Source: Mariniblastus sp. | GTDB lineage: Bacteria; Planctomycetota; Planctomycetia; Pirellulales; Pirellulaceae | Direction: 5' to 3' | Assembly (NCBI GenBank): GCA_011523945.1 | Contig: WTFU01000171.1 | Coordinates: 1 to 53,636 of the forward strand | Length of the DNA: 53,636 nt | Part shown: piece after piece, positions 24,354 through 33,450 of the stretch | Layout of the letters: each line of letters opens with the position of its first letter | How positions within the stretch are numbered: the stretch's first letter is position 1 | Notes under the pieces: model-generated | Seen by the model: only the letters and a program-made list of their open reading frames with translations | Database searches by the model: none | Told to the model about the DNA's origin: nothing | Position numbers and translations under genes: made by a program

Positions 24354-26153
24354 ATGAAGTATCAACTTCGCGTCGTGACTGTTCTTTTCTTCCTTGCGGT
24401 TGCTTGTTTGAATCTCGAATTATTGCGGGCCGAGGACACAGAGCGAGCGCAATTGCAGATTGGTGATCGAATGCCAGGTTTTGCATTAAGAGACTATCAG
24501 GGGAACTCTTTTGCTCCTTCAAATCTTGATTCAGATAAGTTTACCATCGTCGTGTTTTTCGGCGTTGAGTGCCCGCTAGTGAAATTTTATGTTCCCAAAC
24601 TGGCTGATTTAGTGAAATACAATCGCGATAATTTACAAATCATTGGCGTAAATTCAAATTGTCAGGATTCCATTACAGAAATTGCTAAATTCGCAAGGGA
24701 CTTGAAAGTCAATTGTCCTTTGCTCAAAGATCCGGCAAACCGTGTGGCCGATGCTTTTGGGGCAAGCAGAACTCCCGAGGTTTTCCTGTTTAATGCAAAC
24801 CAAGAATTGGTGTACCAAGGGGCGATTGATGATCAATACACCTATGGAAAACAAAAATTTAAGGCGTCGAATAATTATCTGGCGGATGCGGTGCAGGCAA
24901 TCAAAAACCAGGAAACTCCTAAGGTTCAGCAAACCGAGACTGATGGTTGTATTATCGGGCGAGTCTTACCGCAGGATGCCAAAGCCAAAGTAAGGGTAAC
25001 TTATGCGAATCAGATTTCCCGAATTTTAAATGAGCGATGTGTGACTTGTCATCGCGAGGGGGAAGCGGCCCCGTTTAGCTTGACCGACTATGACGAGGTT
25101 GTCGGTTGGGCGGGTATGATTGAAGAGGTGGTGACGGAACAGCGGATGCCGCCGTGGCACGCAAATCCCAAGCACGGGAAATTTAGAAATGATCCCACGT
25201 TGACCATCGAGCAAAAAAATCTGATTAGTGAATGGGTCAAGGCGGGAGCTCCGTTAGGAGATACGGATGATCTGCCGACTCCTCCAGAGTTTACAGAAGG
25301 TTGGCGGATAGGAAGTCCAGACGTCGTATTTCAGATTACAAAAAAACCGTACCCGATCCCAGCTGGTGGGATTTTGCCGTATCAGTACTTCCAAGTCAAA
25401 ACGAATTTCAAGGAAGATAAATGGATTCAGGCTGCGGAGATCCGAATTGGAAACCGCGCCGTTGTCCATCATGTAATTGTTGCTGTTTCGAGCCGCGGCG
25501 TTCAACCGGTGCACGGCGAAATCGATTCGGAATGGTTGACGGCGTCTGCCCCGGGTTCGAAGCCGCTGGAACTTTCAGACGGTTTGGCGAAGGTAATTCC
25601 CGCCGGCGCTACACTCGTTTTTCAAGTACACTACACACCCATTGGAACTCCTCAAACCGATCTTAGCACTGTAGGATTCAAGTTTGTCGATAAAGCAAAG
25701 GTGCGAAAGATTGTGGGTACGAAGCAAGTTGCTCAAAGAGATCTAAACATTCCCGCCGGGGAAGCAGAGTATAAAACTGAGGCCAGTCGGGTGGTGCGGC
25801 AGGATGCATTGATGCTCGCAATGTTTCCACACATGCATTGGCGAGGCAAATCATTTAAGTATACGGCAGTTTATCCCAATGGTCGGAACGAGGTCTTGTT
25901 GGATGTGCCGAATTATGATTTCAATTGGCAAAACGGATACGAATTTGAACAACCTAAGTTGCTGCCTCGTGGAACGAAAATTCTCTGCGAAGCGGTTTTT
26001 GATAACTCAGCCTCAAACTTCTCGAATCCCGATCCCAGCCAAAATGTGCGATGGGGCGATCAAACTTCGGACGAAATGATGATTGGTTACTTTGATATGG
26101 TGTTGGCCGGGCAGGACTTGCAAAAGGGTTTGCCGGCGCTGCAAGATCGTTAG
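24354..26153 (+). CDS. Secreted redoxin - cytochrome c - copper type II oxygenase-like fusion
   Basis: 599-aa exported protein with a signal peptide (1-26). Residues about 35-190 are a thioredoxin-fold redoxin domain with FFGVECPLVKFYVP in the active-site position (one Cys, CxxC not kept) and a late SRTPEVFLF cis-Pro loop. Residues about 225-310 hold a heme c site CVTCH with MPPWHANP as a likely axial or flanking segment. Residues about 320-590 resemble PHM/DBH copper type II monooxygenases: AVVHHVIVAV (Cu-site His pair), FQVHYTPIG (H-x-x) and MFPHMHWRGKSF. The combination suggests an electron relay from a thiol or heme centre to a copper oxygenase in the periplasm. The substrate is unknown, and the copper site is inferred from motifs. 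Confidence 0.83.
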   Translation: MKYQLRVVTVLFFLAVACLNLELLRAEDTERAQLQIGDRMPGFALRDYQGNSFAPSNLDSDKFTIVVFFGVECPLVKFYVPKLADLVKYNRDNLQIIGVNSNCQDSITEIAKFARDLKVNCPLLKDPANRVADAFGASRTPEVFLFNANQELVYQGAIDDQYTYGKQKFKASNNYLADAVQAIKNQETPKVQQTETDGCIIGRVLPQDAKAKVRVTYANQISRILNERCVTCHREGEAAPFSLTDYDEVVGWAGMIEEVVTEQRMPPWHANPKHGKFRNDPTLTIEQKNLISEWVKAGAPLGDTDDLPTPPEFTEGWRIGSPDVVFQITKKPYPIPAGGILPYQYFQVKTNFKEDKWIQAAEIRIGNRAVVHHVIVAVSSRGVQPVHGEIDSEWLTASAPGSKPLELSDGLAKVIPAGATLVFQVHYTPIGTPQTDLSTVGFKFVDKAKVRKIVGTKQVAQRDLNIPAGEAEYKTEASRVVRQDALMLAMFPHMHWRGKSFKYTAVYPNGRNEVLLDVPNYDFNWQNGYEFEQPKLLPRGTKILCEAVFDNSASNFSNPDPSQNVRWGDQTSDEMMIGYFDMVLAGQDLQKGLPALQDR

Positions 26154-26255
26154 TTCAGCTTCAGTATCGGCTGGTCGAAGAATTGGCGGTTAAAATCAAC
26201 GTTTGTGACGTAGATTGCCGGAATACATTGGGTCTGTGTCTCGAATTGGTAGATT

Positions 26256-26276
26256 CGTTACATCTTTGTTACGTAA
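26256..26276. promoter_or_regulatory. GTTAC direct repeat, putative response-regulator box (copy 1)
   Basis: CGTTACATCTTTGTTACGTA contains GTTAC at 26257 and 26268, spaced exactly 11 bp, the phasing typical of OmpR/PhoB-type operators. It lies about 90 bp before the response-regulator gene. A close copy occurs at 29289-29309. Confidence 0.55.
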
Positions 26277-26364
26277 TGATCCGTGATTGCAGCGTAGAAT
26301 ATAGGATATCGGCAGACCTCGGCCAGCCGCGATTGAGTCTATTTGCTTTCCAATGGAATTAAAT

Positions 26365-27102
26365 ATGGCCAAAACGATAATATTGACGGTAGAAGATGAC
26401 CCGGCAATTCGTCGTGGGATTGCCGATTCTCTGGAGTACACGGGGCATCAAGTACTGCAGGCAGGAGATGGCATTTCGGGTTTGGAAATGGCGCTTAAGG
26501 CAGAATACGATTTGCTGTTATTGGATCTTGCCTTACCGGGTGTTTCGGGATTGGAGATTTTAAAAAAATTAAAACAATCGCGACCGACCCAGCCCGTGAT
26601 TATTCTGACGGCAAAGGGAGATGAACAGGATCGGGTCCATGGGTTGCGGGGAGGTGCGGATGACTATGTCGTCAAACCCTTCAGTATTAAAGAATTGTTG
26701 GCCCGAGTCGAAGCTGTTTTGCGTCGGTCTCCGGAGCGGCCTCGAGATGTACAGTCGGTGAAGTTCCCCGGAGGGGTGGTTGATTTTGAACGAAGAGAAG
26801 TTCGCTTTCGCTCACCGAAATCTAACGAAGGGGAAACCCGCCCCGCCCGTGCTGAGCTATCCGAAAAAGAGACGGAGTTGATTCAGTATCTGGTGGCGAA
26901 TTCAGGCCGTGCGATTTCTCGTGAAGAATTGTTGTCGAGTGTATGGAGGCTTAGTCCAAAAGGGATCACCACACGCACGATCGATATGCATATTGCCCGT
27001 CTGCGCGAAAAGATGAGAGAGAACCAGGCAGCGGTCGCGACGATTCTGACCGTTCGGGGCAAGGGGTACATGTGGTCTGTTTGCGGAAATGGAGCGAACT
27101 GA
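26365..27102 (+). CDS. OmpR/PhoB-family response regulator
   Basis: 245-aa DNA-binding regulator. The receiver domain has the acidic pocket VEDD (10-12), the phosphoacceptor D54 in LLLLDLALPG, a conserved Thr in ILTAKG and Lys in YVVKPFSI. A winged-helix domain follows (SEKETELIQYLVANSGRAIS, then TRTIDMHIARLREKM and VRGKGYMW). A frame four codons longer exists, but the ATG at 26365 gives the family N-terminus MAKTIILTVEDD and has GGA at good spacing. Its TGA stop overlaps the kinase ATG by one base (TGATG), so the pair is translationally coupled. The two GTTAC boxes suggest autoregulation and control of the DUF4139 gene. Confidence 0.95.
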   Translation: MAKTIILTVEDDPAIRRGIADSLEYTGHQVLQAGDGISGLEMALKAEYDLLLLDLALPGVSGLEILKKLKQSRPTQPVIILTAKGDEQDRVHGLRGGADDYVVKPFSIKELLARVEAVLRRSPERPRDVQSVKFPGGVVDFERREVRFRSPKSNEGETRPARAELSEKETELIQYLVANSGRAISREELLSSVWRLSPKGITTRTIDMHIARLREKMRENQAAVATILTVRGKGYMWSVCGNGAN

Positions 27103-29180
27103 TGCGACGTCCGTGGCAGATTTGGATCTTATTTTTCTTTGGACTCGCCATCGTGATTCCGGGAATGGGATGGTTGACGATTATGACTATCCGTCTTGAT
27201 CAAAGTCGTGAAAATGACAGACGCGAAACCGAGTTTGCGAGGCAGGAGGCAGAACTGCAGGAGCGGATCAGCAGCGCGCTCTACCGGATGGACTTGAAGA
27301 TCCTCCCTTTGATTGCCAGGGAAGCGGCTCGTCCGAGTTATTCTTACGAGTCGTTTTATCAGGCCTTTGTTCCAAAGATCGATACAAGTAATCGAGGCGG
27401 ACAAGTGTCAGGTCAGCGAGGGGGTGGTTTAGAAACATCGGGGGGGAGTTATGAGGAGGTGCCCTCGCCATTAATGTTTTCGCCACCGCAGTTTGTGAAG
27501 TTTTATTTTCAAATTGGTTGTGAGCAGGATCTGCGTTCTCCTCAATTACCGATGGGGGCCGCAAGGTTAATTGCCGAACAGGAATTCGATCTCAGCGCTA
27601 AGTCAATTGAATCGAGTGAGCAATTTTTGTTGGATGCTCAGAACTTGTTTCCCTATGAAACATTGTTGGCTGAGCTTAACAGCGATTCCATGGCTGATAA
27701 TTCAGCAAGTCTTGCATCGGTTGAGCCAAAAATAGGTTTAAATTCTCAGAACAGTGTTGGACAGTCCTACTACAAAGTTCCTGCGTTTGAAAAGCTGGGT
27801 GGAGTGGTATCGAAATCCTCGGATTTGTTGGATAAGAATGTCGGCGACATACCGCAAATCGCTCAAAATAGTAAACGAGCAGTCCAGCAGTCTCGTGGAG
27901 CCTCACGCGGTAACGAAGAATTCAATTGGCGTTTGCAAAATACGCAAAATCTAACGTCTCAGCGATGGCAAGAGAGTAACGCTGCCAGTGGTTATGATTT
28001 GAATAACGCGCGTCAAATCGAGGACTTGATTGGACGTGTTGGGCCGGATGTAAACCCAACGGGCTCGCCTGGTGTAATGCAGCCTTTATGGGTCGGGGAA
28101 GATTTGCTTCTGGTGCGCGAGGTTACCCGAAACGGTGTTGGTAGTAATTCGCCAGTCATTCAAGTGTGTTGGCTTGATTGGGGGGCCATACAAGATGCGC
28201 TTCGAGCTGAAGTCGAGGATTTGCTACCCGATATTGAGTTCGAAAAATTAAATAAAGATTCAGATCTAAGCGTCGTGACTGCTCTGACAACGCTTCCTGT
28301 CCAATTGGTTGTCGATAGTTCCAGTTTGTTATCAACTTTGGCAATTGGTTCGACTGCGGATCAAAACTCCTTTGCAGGTTTAAAAGTTGCCCTGTGGGTG
28401 GCATGGCTAGGGCTGGCAATGGCAGCAATTGCCTCAGCAGCACTTTTATTTGGGGTTATCCGTCTCAGCGAACGCAGGGCGACTTTTGTATCCGCGGTAA
28501 CACACGAATTGCGAACGCCGTTGACGACGTTTCGGATGTACGCCGAAATGCTTGCGGAAAAGATGGTGCCGCCGGAAAAACAACAGGATTATGCCAACAC
28601 ACTATGTATACAGGCCGATCGGCTGTCTCACTTAGTCGAGAATGTACTCCAATTCGCGCGGCTCGAACGCGGAGCAGATTTTGGAGCTGTCGAGACTCTT
28701 TCAGCCGTCGAGTTACTGGGGCGTTTTGAATCAAGGGTCAAGGAGAGAGCGGCGGAAGTCGATTGGGAGGTTAGATTTGAGATGGACGAATCCGTCAACG
28801 ATTTGAGATTTACTACTCAACCGGCGACAGTGGAGCAGATCATTTTCAACTTAGTCGACAATGCTTGTAAGTATGCTCGGCCAAGTTCAAAGCCAAGAAT
28901 TGACTTGAAAATTTTGCGTCATGGAAAAACCCTGGAGATTTATCTGCAGGACTTTGGGCCCGGTGTACCGGTCAAATACCGGAAACGAATGTTTCAGCCC
29001 TTTTGTAAGTCGGATCAGGATGCGGCAAATACAGCTCCGGGAGTGGGGTTAGGATTAGCATTGTGTCGGCGAATGGCATCTTCGTTAGGAGGGAAGCTAA
29101 AAATTACGGACCGGAAAAATAAACTCGACAGCAACTCAACAGGGGCGTGTTTTGTTCTTGAGTTGCCAATTCAAAATTGA
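27102..29180 (+). CDS. Membrane sensor histidine kinase
   Basis: 692-aa kinase. TM1 is at about residues 7-27. A very long (about 400 aa) extracytoplasmic sensor region follows, rich in Ser, Gln and Asn and unlike any sensor domain I know. TM2 is at about 430-452, and HisKA begins almost directly after it with no visible HAMP. The phospho-His is H468 in FVSAVTHELRTPLTTF. The ATPase domain has the N box NLVDNACKYA, G1 DFGPGVP and G2 GVGLGLALCRR. The ATG at 27102 has GGAG 8 nt upstream. The frame runs on to 27072, but that would only add codons overlapping the regulator. The signal is unknown. Confidence 0.94.
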   Translation: MRRPWQIWILFFFGLAIVIPGMGWLTIMTIRLDQSRENDRRETEFARQEAELQERISSALYRMDLKILPLIAREAARPSYSYESFYQAFVPKIDTSNRGGQVSGQRGGGLETSGGSYEEVPSPLMFSPPQFVKFYFQIGCEQDLRSPQLPMGAARLIAEQEFDLSAKSIESSEQFLLDAQNLFPYETLLAELNSDSMADNSASLASVEPKIGLNSQNSVGQSYYKVPAFEKLGGVVSKSSDLLDKNVGDIPQIAQNSKRAVQQSRGASRGNEEFNWRLQNTQNLTSQRWQESNAASGYDLNNARQIEDLIGRVGPDVNPTGSPGVMQPLWVGEDLLLVREVTRNGVGSNSPVIQVCWLDWGAIQDALRAEVEDLLPDIEFEKLNKDSDLSVVTALTTLPVQLVVDSSSLLSTLAIGSTADQNSFAGLKVALWVAWLGLAMAAIASAALLFGVIRLSERRATFVSAVTHELRTPLTTFRMYAEMLAEKMVPPEKQQDYANTLCIQADRLSHLVENVLQFARLERGADFGAVETLSAVELLGRFESRVKERAAEVDWEVRFEMDESVNDLRFTTQPATVEQIIFNLVDNACKYARPSSKPRIDLKILRHGKTLEIYLQDFGPGVPVKYRKRMFQPFCKSDQDAANTAPGVGLGLALCRRMASSLGGKLKITDRKNKLDSNSTGACFVLELPIQN

Positions 29181-29288
29181 CTAGTTTTATTTTAAATGTT
29201 CTGCTTGCCCCGCTCGGTTTCCACGCTGTCTTATTGCGATGACTTTTGTGCCAGTAACTCGCGTTTTGATCCTCTGAACAAGATCGAG

Positions 29289-29309
29289 CGTTACAATCAT
29301 GTTACGTCC
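29289..29309. promoter_or_regulatory. GTTAC direct repeat, putative response-regulator box (copy 2)
   Basis: CGTTACAATCATGTTACGTC has GTTAC at 29290 and 29301, again 11 bp apart, and matches the copy at 26256 at about 16 of 20 positions. It lies about 110 bp before the DUF4139 gene, in the 235-bp gap after the kinase. Confidence 0.55.
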
Positions 29310-29415
29310 AGTTTTCTAATTACTACGTATGATGATTAGAATTCCGATTTCTTTCACGGGGCCAATTAGGCCGCCAGTTCAAATAAGTAGTCACTAACGA
29401 AGGCACGAGGATATC

Positions 29416-31251
29416 ATGATCATTGGTCGTTTGGCATTGTTTGCTGTTGGTTTTATGACGTTAATCACCAGCTCGAACTTAATTTTTGCTGAAAATGAAT
29501 TCAGTAGCAGGTCGGAAAAATCTGAACTGACCTTAACAACTGAAAATGTCGTCATTTTTAAGGATGGCTATTTCCTAATTGTAAAAAAAGGAACAGCAAA
29601 AACAGATGCAGACGGGAAAGTCTTCACAAATGAGGTGCCAGATTCTGCGATCCTTGGATCTTTCTGGGCGATTGCTCAACAAGGGAAAATTAGTTCAATG
29701 GTCGCAGGTTGGGAGTCTTCGGAAACGGAAGAAAAGCGGGAAATCAATTGCACGACCGTGATGGAAGTTGTAACCGCCAATATCGGGGCAAGGTGTTCGT
29801 TGCGAATTCGTAGTGAGAAATCGGAAGCGGTCACAGGGGTCCTGCTCAAAGTACTGGCCAATCGAGAGCTGGTTCCCGAAGAGGGGGGGCGGCATGGCAG
29901 TATTCATCAAGATGGCGACGGTGGAGCCATTGAGTCTGAAGTTCTCGTGGATACCGCCTCGGGAACTCATTTTTTATTGCGTACCGAAACGGGCGATATG
30001 ATGATCGATGCCGCTTCGGTTTCAAATCTGACAGTCGAAGAAATGAAGACGACTGTCGAGCAGAATGTTAAAAAGTTGACACGTGAGAAGAAGTTAACGT
30101 TTGATTTTGGAACGCCCAATACCGACGTTGAATTGAGCTTGATGTATTTCTGTCCGGGTATCCGCTGGCTTCCCACATATCGATTAAATTTGACGGAGAA
30201 GCCGTTTGTGTTCAAAGGTGAGCAACAGGACATTGGGGGCAAACGGTCATCTGCAAAAACGGCAGAGATTGTGATGCAAGGAGAGATAATTAATGATTCG
30301 GAGGATTTGATTGATGTCCCATTGCACGTTGTCGTTGGTGTCCCCAATTTTCGATTTAAGGCGTCGCCGAGTCCGATGGTGTTAGAGGCTAGCTTGAAAA
30401 ATGTGCTTGTTGAAGCGGCGCCTCAAATCATGCGCAATCAATCGATCGATCAGTTCAGTAATACCCTTTATTCACAGAGTACGAGTGATTTTCGCAGCGC
30501 TCGGGCGACTGGTAATTCTGAAGGCCTGATTGATGGCCTGGCTGGAGATCTAACGACCAGTGGTGGTAACGATCTTTTTGTTTATAAACTCAAGCCGATG
30601 TCCCTTGAAAAAGGTGAGCGAGCAAGCGTCCGAATTCTGAAGGCGGAGGTCGCTTATCGAGATATTTATACGTGGGATGTGACGGTTCAGCATTCTCCTC
30701 ATGAATTCGCTTCGGGGCATAATCGGAGGTCGCCGTTAGTAGTTTCCGAGAGCGAAGTTTGGCATCAGGTCGAATTAATAAATGATACGAACGTGCCGTG
30801 GACGACTGGCGCGGCGATGCTGGTTGATGGTTTTCAGCCACTGGCTCAGGAGCTTCTTACGTACACTTCTCCAGGTGGGATTTGTCGCTTGCCCATGACC
30901 GTCTCTGTGGATCTAAAAGCGGGTGTCGATGATCAGGAGACGGGGCGGGAACGGGACGCAGCTAAGTGGCGAAATTCGAGTTACTCACTCGTTAAAGGAA
31001 AAATTGTCGCTGAACTTGCCAATAACAAAGAGTACGAAGTCCCTGTCGAAGTTAGTCTTCGTTTTGGTGGAAGGGCCAGCGAGGTATCTGATGATGGAGT
31101 GGCGAAACTGGAGGGGTTCAATCCTCGTGATTGGTCTAACCAGGGTGGCGATCCAATCAACAACAGTAGCGTGGTCAGTTGGAAAACTTCCATCAAACCG
31201 GGTGAATGTTTTAAGCCGACCATCGATTACGGGTTTTATTTGCGTAATTAG
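29416..31251 (+). CDS. Secreted DUF4139-domain protein
   Basis: 611-aa exported protein with a signal peptide ending near residue 25 (LIFAEN). The N-terminal part (VIFKDGYFLIVKKG) and the central region (CPGIRWLPTYRLNL, then EIINDSEDLIDVPLHVVVG and later YKLKPMSLEKGERASVRIL) match the DUF4139 / mucoidy-inhibitor-A-like fold: tandem beta-sandwich domains with the W-x-P-x-Y motif. The function is unknown. The ATG follows GAGGATATC. It sits downstream of the two-component pair and shares its GTTAC box, so it may be a regulated target or part of signalling at the cell surface. Confidence 0.75.
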   Translation: MIIGRLALFAVGFMTLITSSNLIFAENEFSSRSEKSELTLTTENVVIFKDGYFLIVKKGTAKTDADGKVFTNEVPDSAILGSFWAIAQQGKISSMVAGWESSETEEKREINCTTVMEVVTANIGARCSLRIRSEKSEAVTGVLLKVLANRELVPEEGGRHGSIHQDGDGGAIESEVLVDTASGTHFLLRTETGDMMIDAASVSNLTVEEMKTTVEQNVKKLTREKKLTFDFGTPNTDVELSLMYFCPGIRWLPTYRLNLTEKPFVFKGEQQDIGGKRSSAKTAEIVMQGEIINDSEDLIDVPLHVVVGVPNFRFKASPSPMVLEASLKNVLVEAAPQIMRNQSIDQFSNTLYSQSTSDFRSARATGNSEGLIDGLAGDLTTSGGNDLFVYKLKPMSLEKGERASVRILKAEVAYRDIYTWDVTVQHSPHEFASGHNRRSPLVVSESEVWHQVELINDTNVPWTTGAAMLVDGFQPLAQELLTYTSPGGICRLPMTVSVDLKAGVDDQETGRERDAAKWRNSSYSLVKGKIVAELANNKEYEVPVEVSLRFGGRASEVSDDGVAKLEGFNPRDWSNQGGDPINNSSVVSWKTSIKPGECFKPTIDYGFYLRN

Positions 31252-31297
31252 TCTTCGTCGACAAGGGGCGTTCCGGTGGGTTTGGGGCGTAGCGGAA

Positions 31298-32782
31298 TTA
31301 TTTTTTTCGCTTGTTTTTCTGTCTCGTTTGCAGCCATTTTGAGTATTCGGGTCGACTATTCCATTTCTCAATATATGGTTGATAGCAATCGACGGTATTC
31401 CAGAATCGAGGTTCAGGATTACCGTCGGTAACTTTCCCCTCGGGATAGTCTTTTCCATCGATGCTCCGTCGGATTGATACGCCAAAATCAGCTAAGAGGC
31501 CGAGCATTCGTTTCGCTTCAACCTCATTCACGTCGAATAAATTAAGTGTCTCGTGTGGATCTTGTTTGAGATTGTAAAGTTCGAATTTAGGCTTTTTGGT
31601 TTCGTTCCTGCCAAGGCGAATTAGCTTCCAGTCGTTGTCGATAACTGCCTGATTCCCAAGGCAATCGAAAGGGATTGGTTTTTCCCGCGTGGCAATTTCT
31701 CCGTCGAATAGTTTTCTAAGACTAATCCCATCGTTCGTACTAAGCATCGAGGAAGCGGGAAGTTTTACGATATCTGCCAGAGTCGGGAAAATGTCCATCG
31801 AAACGGTTGGATAGGACGTTATTCTGGGAGCGATATGAGATGGCCATTCGATAACAGCCGGTACTCTCAATCCTCCTTCGTACAAACTGCCTTTGAAACC
31901 ACGTAAACCACCGACAGTATTGGGGGTGATTTTCGGCAGCCCACCATTATCGCTCGTAAACCAAAGGATAGTTTGATCAGCTATCCCCAATTTTCTGATT
32001 GACTTGCGGAGGGTACCGATGCTTCGATCCATCGCGACAAGTTCGCCGTGTTGGTCTTGAGAATTTCGGTCAAGGTGCGCGAACGGACGAGCGTCTTCTG
32101 GCGCAGCCATGAAGGGGTTATGGGGCGTGCCGAACCAGATGACAGTAAAAGATGGGCGTTTTAACGAGGCTTGTTCGCGAATGAATTTCAAGGCTTCGTC
32201 GACAATGATTTCCGAAGAATCGCCCGTAAATTCTTCAAAATTTCCATTGCGACTGAGGAGCGGGTTCCGATCAAAAAAATTTGTCACCGAGAGCCAGGTA
32301 TCGAATCCAAAGATACCGGGATGATGACTGTCTTTTGCTGAAATGGGGACGCCCGGTCCTCGCAAGCCGTTGAGATGCCATTTTCCAAAGTGTCCGGTTT
32401 GGTAGCCAGCATCCGACAATGCCGTGGCTAAGGTTTTCTCTTGCAGTCTCAGAGCATAGCCATGGCTTTCGACTCCTGTTCTTTGGTTGGTCCGTCCCGT
32501 GAGGACACTAGCACGCGTGGGGGAGCAAACTGGCGCAGCGGCATAAAAACGTTCGAAGCGAAGTCCGTTGTCCGCCATTTCATCCAGATTTGGCGTTTTT
32601 AAAAGGGGGTGCCCATTGTATCCAGTCTGTCCCCAGCCTTGATCGTCTGCCATCACCAGCACAATGTTTGGCAGGGTCGAACTGGGGACAGTTTCTTTCG
32701 GTTGTGCGGTGCATTGACTTGTCATGAAAAAAGCCAACAATGCGAGGCAAGCAAGGGCATTTTTAGAACCGGCATTCCTCAT
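31298..32782 (-). CDS. Secreted type I sulfatase (arylsulfatase family)
   Basis: 494-aa exported sulfatase. The signal peptide spans residues 1-27. The metal-binding MADDQGWGQTGYNG is followed by the formylglycine motif C86-S-P-T-R90 in CSPTRASVLTGR, then GKWHLNG and the FTSDNGGLP active-site loop. It needs the formylglycine-generating enzyme, not present in this window. The natural substrate is probably a sulfated polysaccharide, as in other marine planctomycetes (inference). AAGAGAAA precedes the ATG. The enzyme is shorter than and distinct from the fused sulfatase at 16351. Confidence 0.95.
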   Translation of the reverse strand: MRNAGSKNALACLALLAFFMTSQCTAQPKETVPSSTLPNIVLVMADDQGWGQTGYNGHPLLKTPNLDEMADNGLRFERFYAAAPVCSPTRASVLTGRTNQRTGVESHGYALRLQEKTLATALSDAGYQTGHFGKWHLNGLRGPGVPISAKDSHHPGIFGFDTWLSVTNFFDRNPLLSRNGNFEEFTGDSSEIIVDEALKFIREQASLKRPSFTVIWFGTPHNPFMAAPEDARPFAHLDRNSQDQHGELVAMDRSIGTLRKSIRKLGIADQTILWFTSDNGGLPKITPNTVGGLRGFKGSLYEGGLRVPAVIEWPSHIAPRITSYPTVSMDIFPTLADIVKLPASSMLSTNDGISLRKLFDGEIATREKPIPFDCLGNQAVIDNDWKLIRLGRNETKKPKFELYNLKQDPHETLNLFDVNEVEAKRMLGLLADFGVSIRRSIDGKDYPEGKVTDGNPEPRFWNTVDCYQPYIEKWNSRPEYSKWLQTRQKNKRKK

Positions 32783-33058
32783 TAATTTTCTCTTTTTACA
32801 AACAGGGGATTGGTAGTTTTAGTTCAGAGAGCAAGTGGCGACGCAGCGCACGTACTTCATTGTATCTGAGTGTTGGGTTATTGCTTCAGCGAGTGAGATA
32901 ACGATTCGAGTTTCTCATTTTTCCCATATGTTCTCATATTGAGATGCTTTTGCGCAAAGAAAGTGCAGAAAACAAGGCTTTTTTAATTGGCTTAGGATTT
33001 GCACCCCATTTATACCATTTATTTTTATCTTTATTTTTTGAATTGCGGAGTATGAATT

Positions 33059-33376
33059 ATGAACAGCGTGCCTTTGGGAGGGTGGGAAATCGATTCCGTT
33101 CTCATTAATGCTACGACGGTGATCAACAATGACGCGATTCGATCGCTGCGGGTCGCTGAAAGCGACTGGGTTCTCCAACCGATGGGGCAAAAATTTGAGG
33201 TCGTTGAGATGACGCCCAAAAAGGTAACCCTGCATTCGAACGGGGAAACCTATTTCGCAGATTATTTGATCGACGGTGCGAAATTGTCATTGGAGTTAAC
33301 ACGACCAGACCGGGGAGAGCGAGTATCGATCGAAGCCCATGCGGTAACCGCTGATGTGATCCCGCAGGTTCGTTAG
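33059..33376 (+). CDS. Small hypothetical beta-rich protein
   Basis: 105-aa protein not recognised. It is predicted mostly beta: alternating strands such as GWEIDSVLINATTVINN, WVLQPMGQKFEVVEM and KLSLELTRPDRGERVSIEA suggest a small lipocalin-like or barrel fold. It has no signal peptide. A GGAG site 8 nt before the ATG and a strong terminator 29 nt after the stop support it as a real monocistronic gene. Confidence 0.7.
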   Translation: MNSVPLGGWEIDSVLINATTVINNDAIRSLRVAESDWVLQPMGQKFEVVEMTPKKVTLHSNGETYFADYLIDGAKLSLELTRPDRGERVSIEAHAVTADVIPQVR

Positions 33377-33404
33377 GTGATTTTTGCTAAGACCGAGAAA
33401 ATTG

Positions 33405-33436
33405 AAACTGGCAGTAAAAGCTGCCAGTTTTTTTTT
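33405..33436 (+). terminator. Strong Rho-independent terminator
   Basis: AAACTGGCAG (33405-33414) and CTGCCAGTTT (33421-33430) form a perfect 10-bp stem with a TAAAAG loop, followed by a run of T's to 33436. It terminates the small plus-strand gene. In the other direction the T-run is weaker but it may also serve ilvA, which ends 15 nt away. Confidence 0.9.
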
Positions 33437-33450
33437 GTGCGTTGCCAGGG

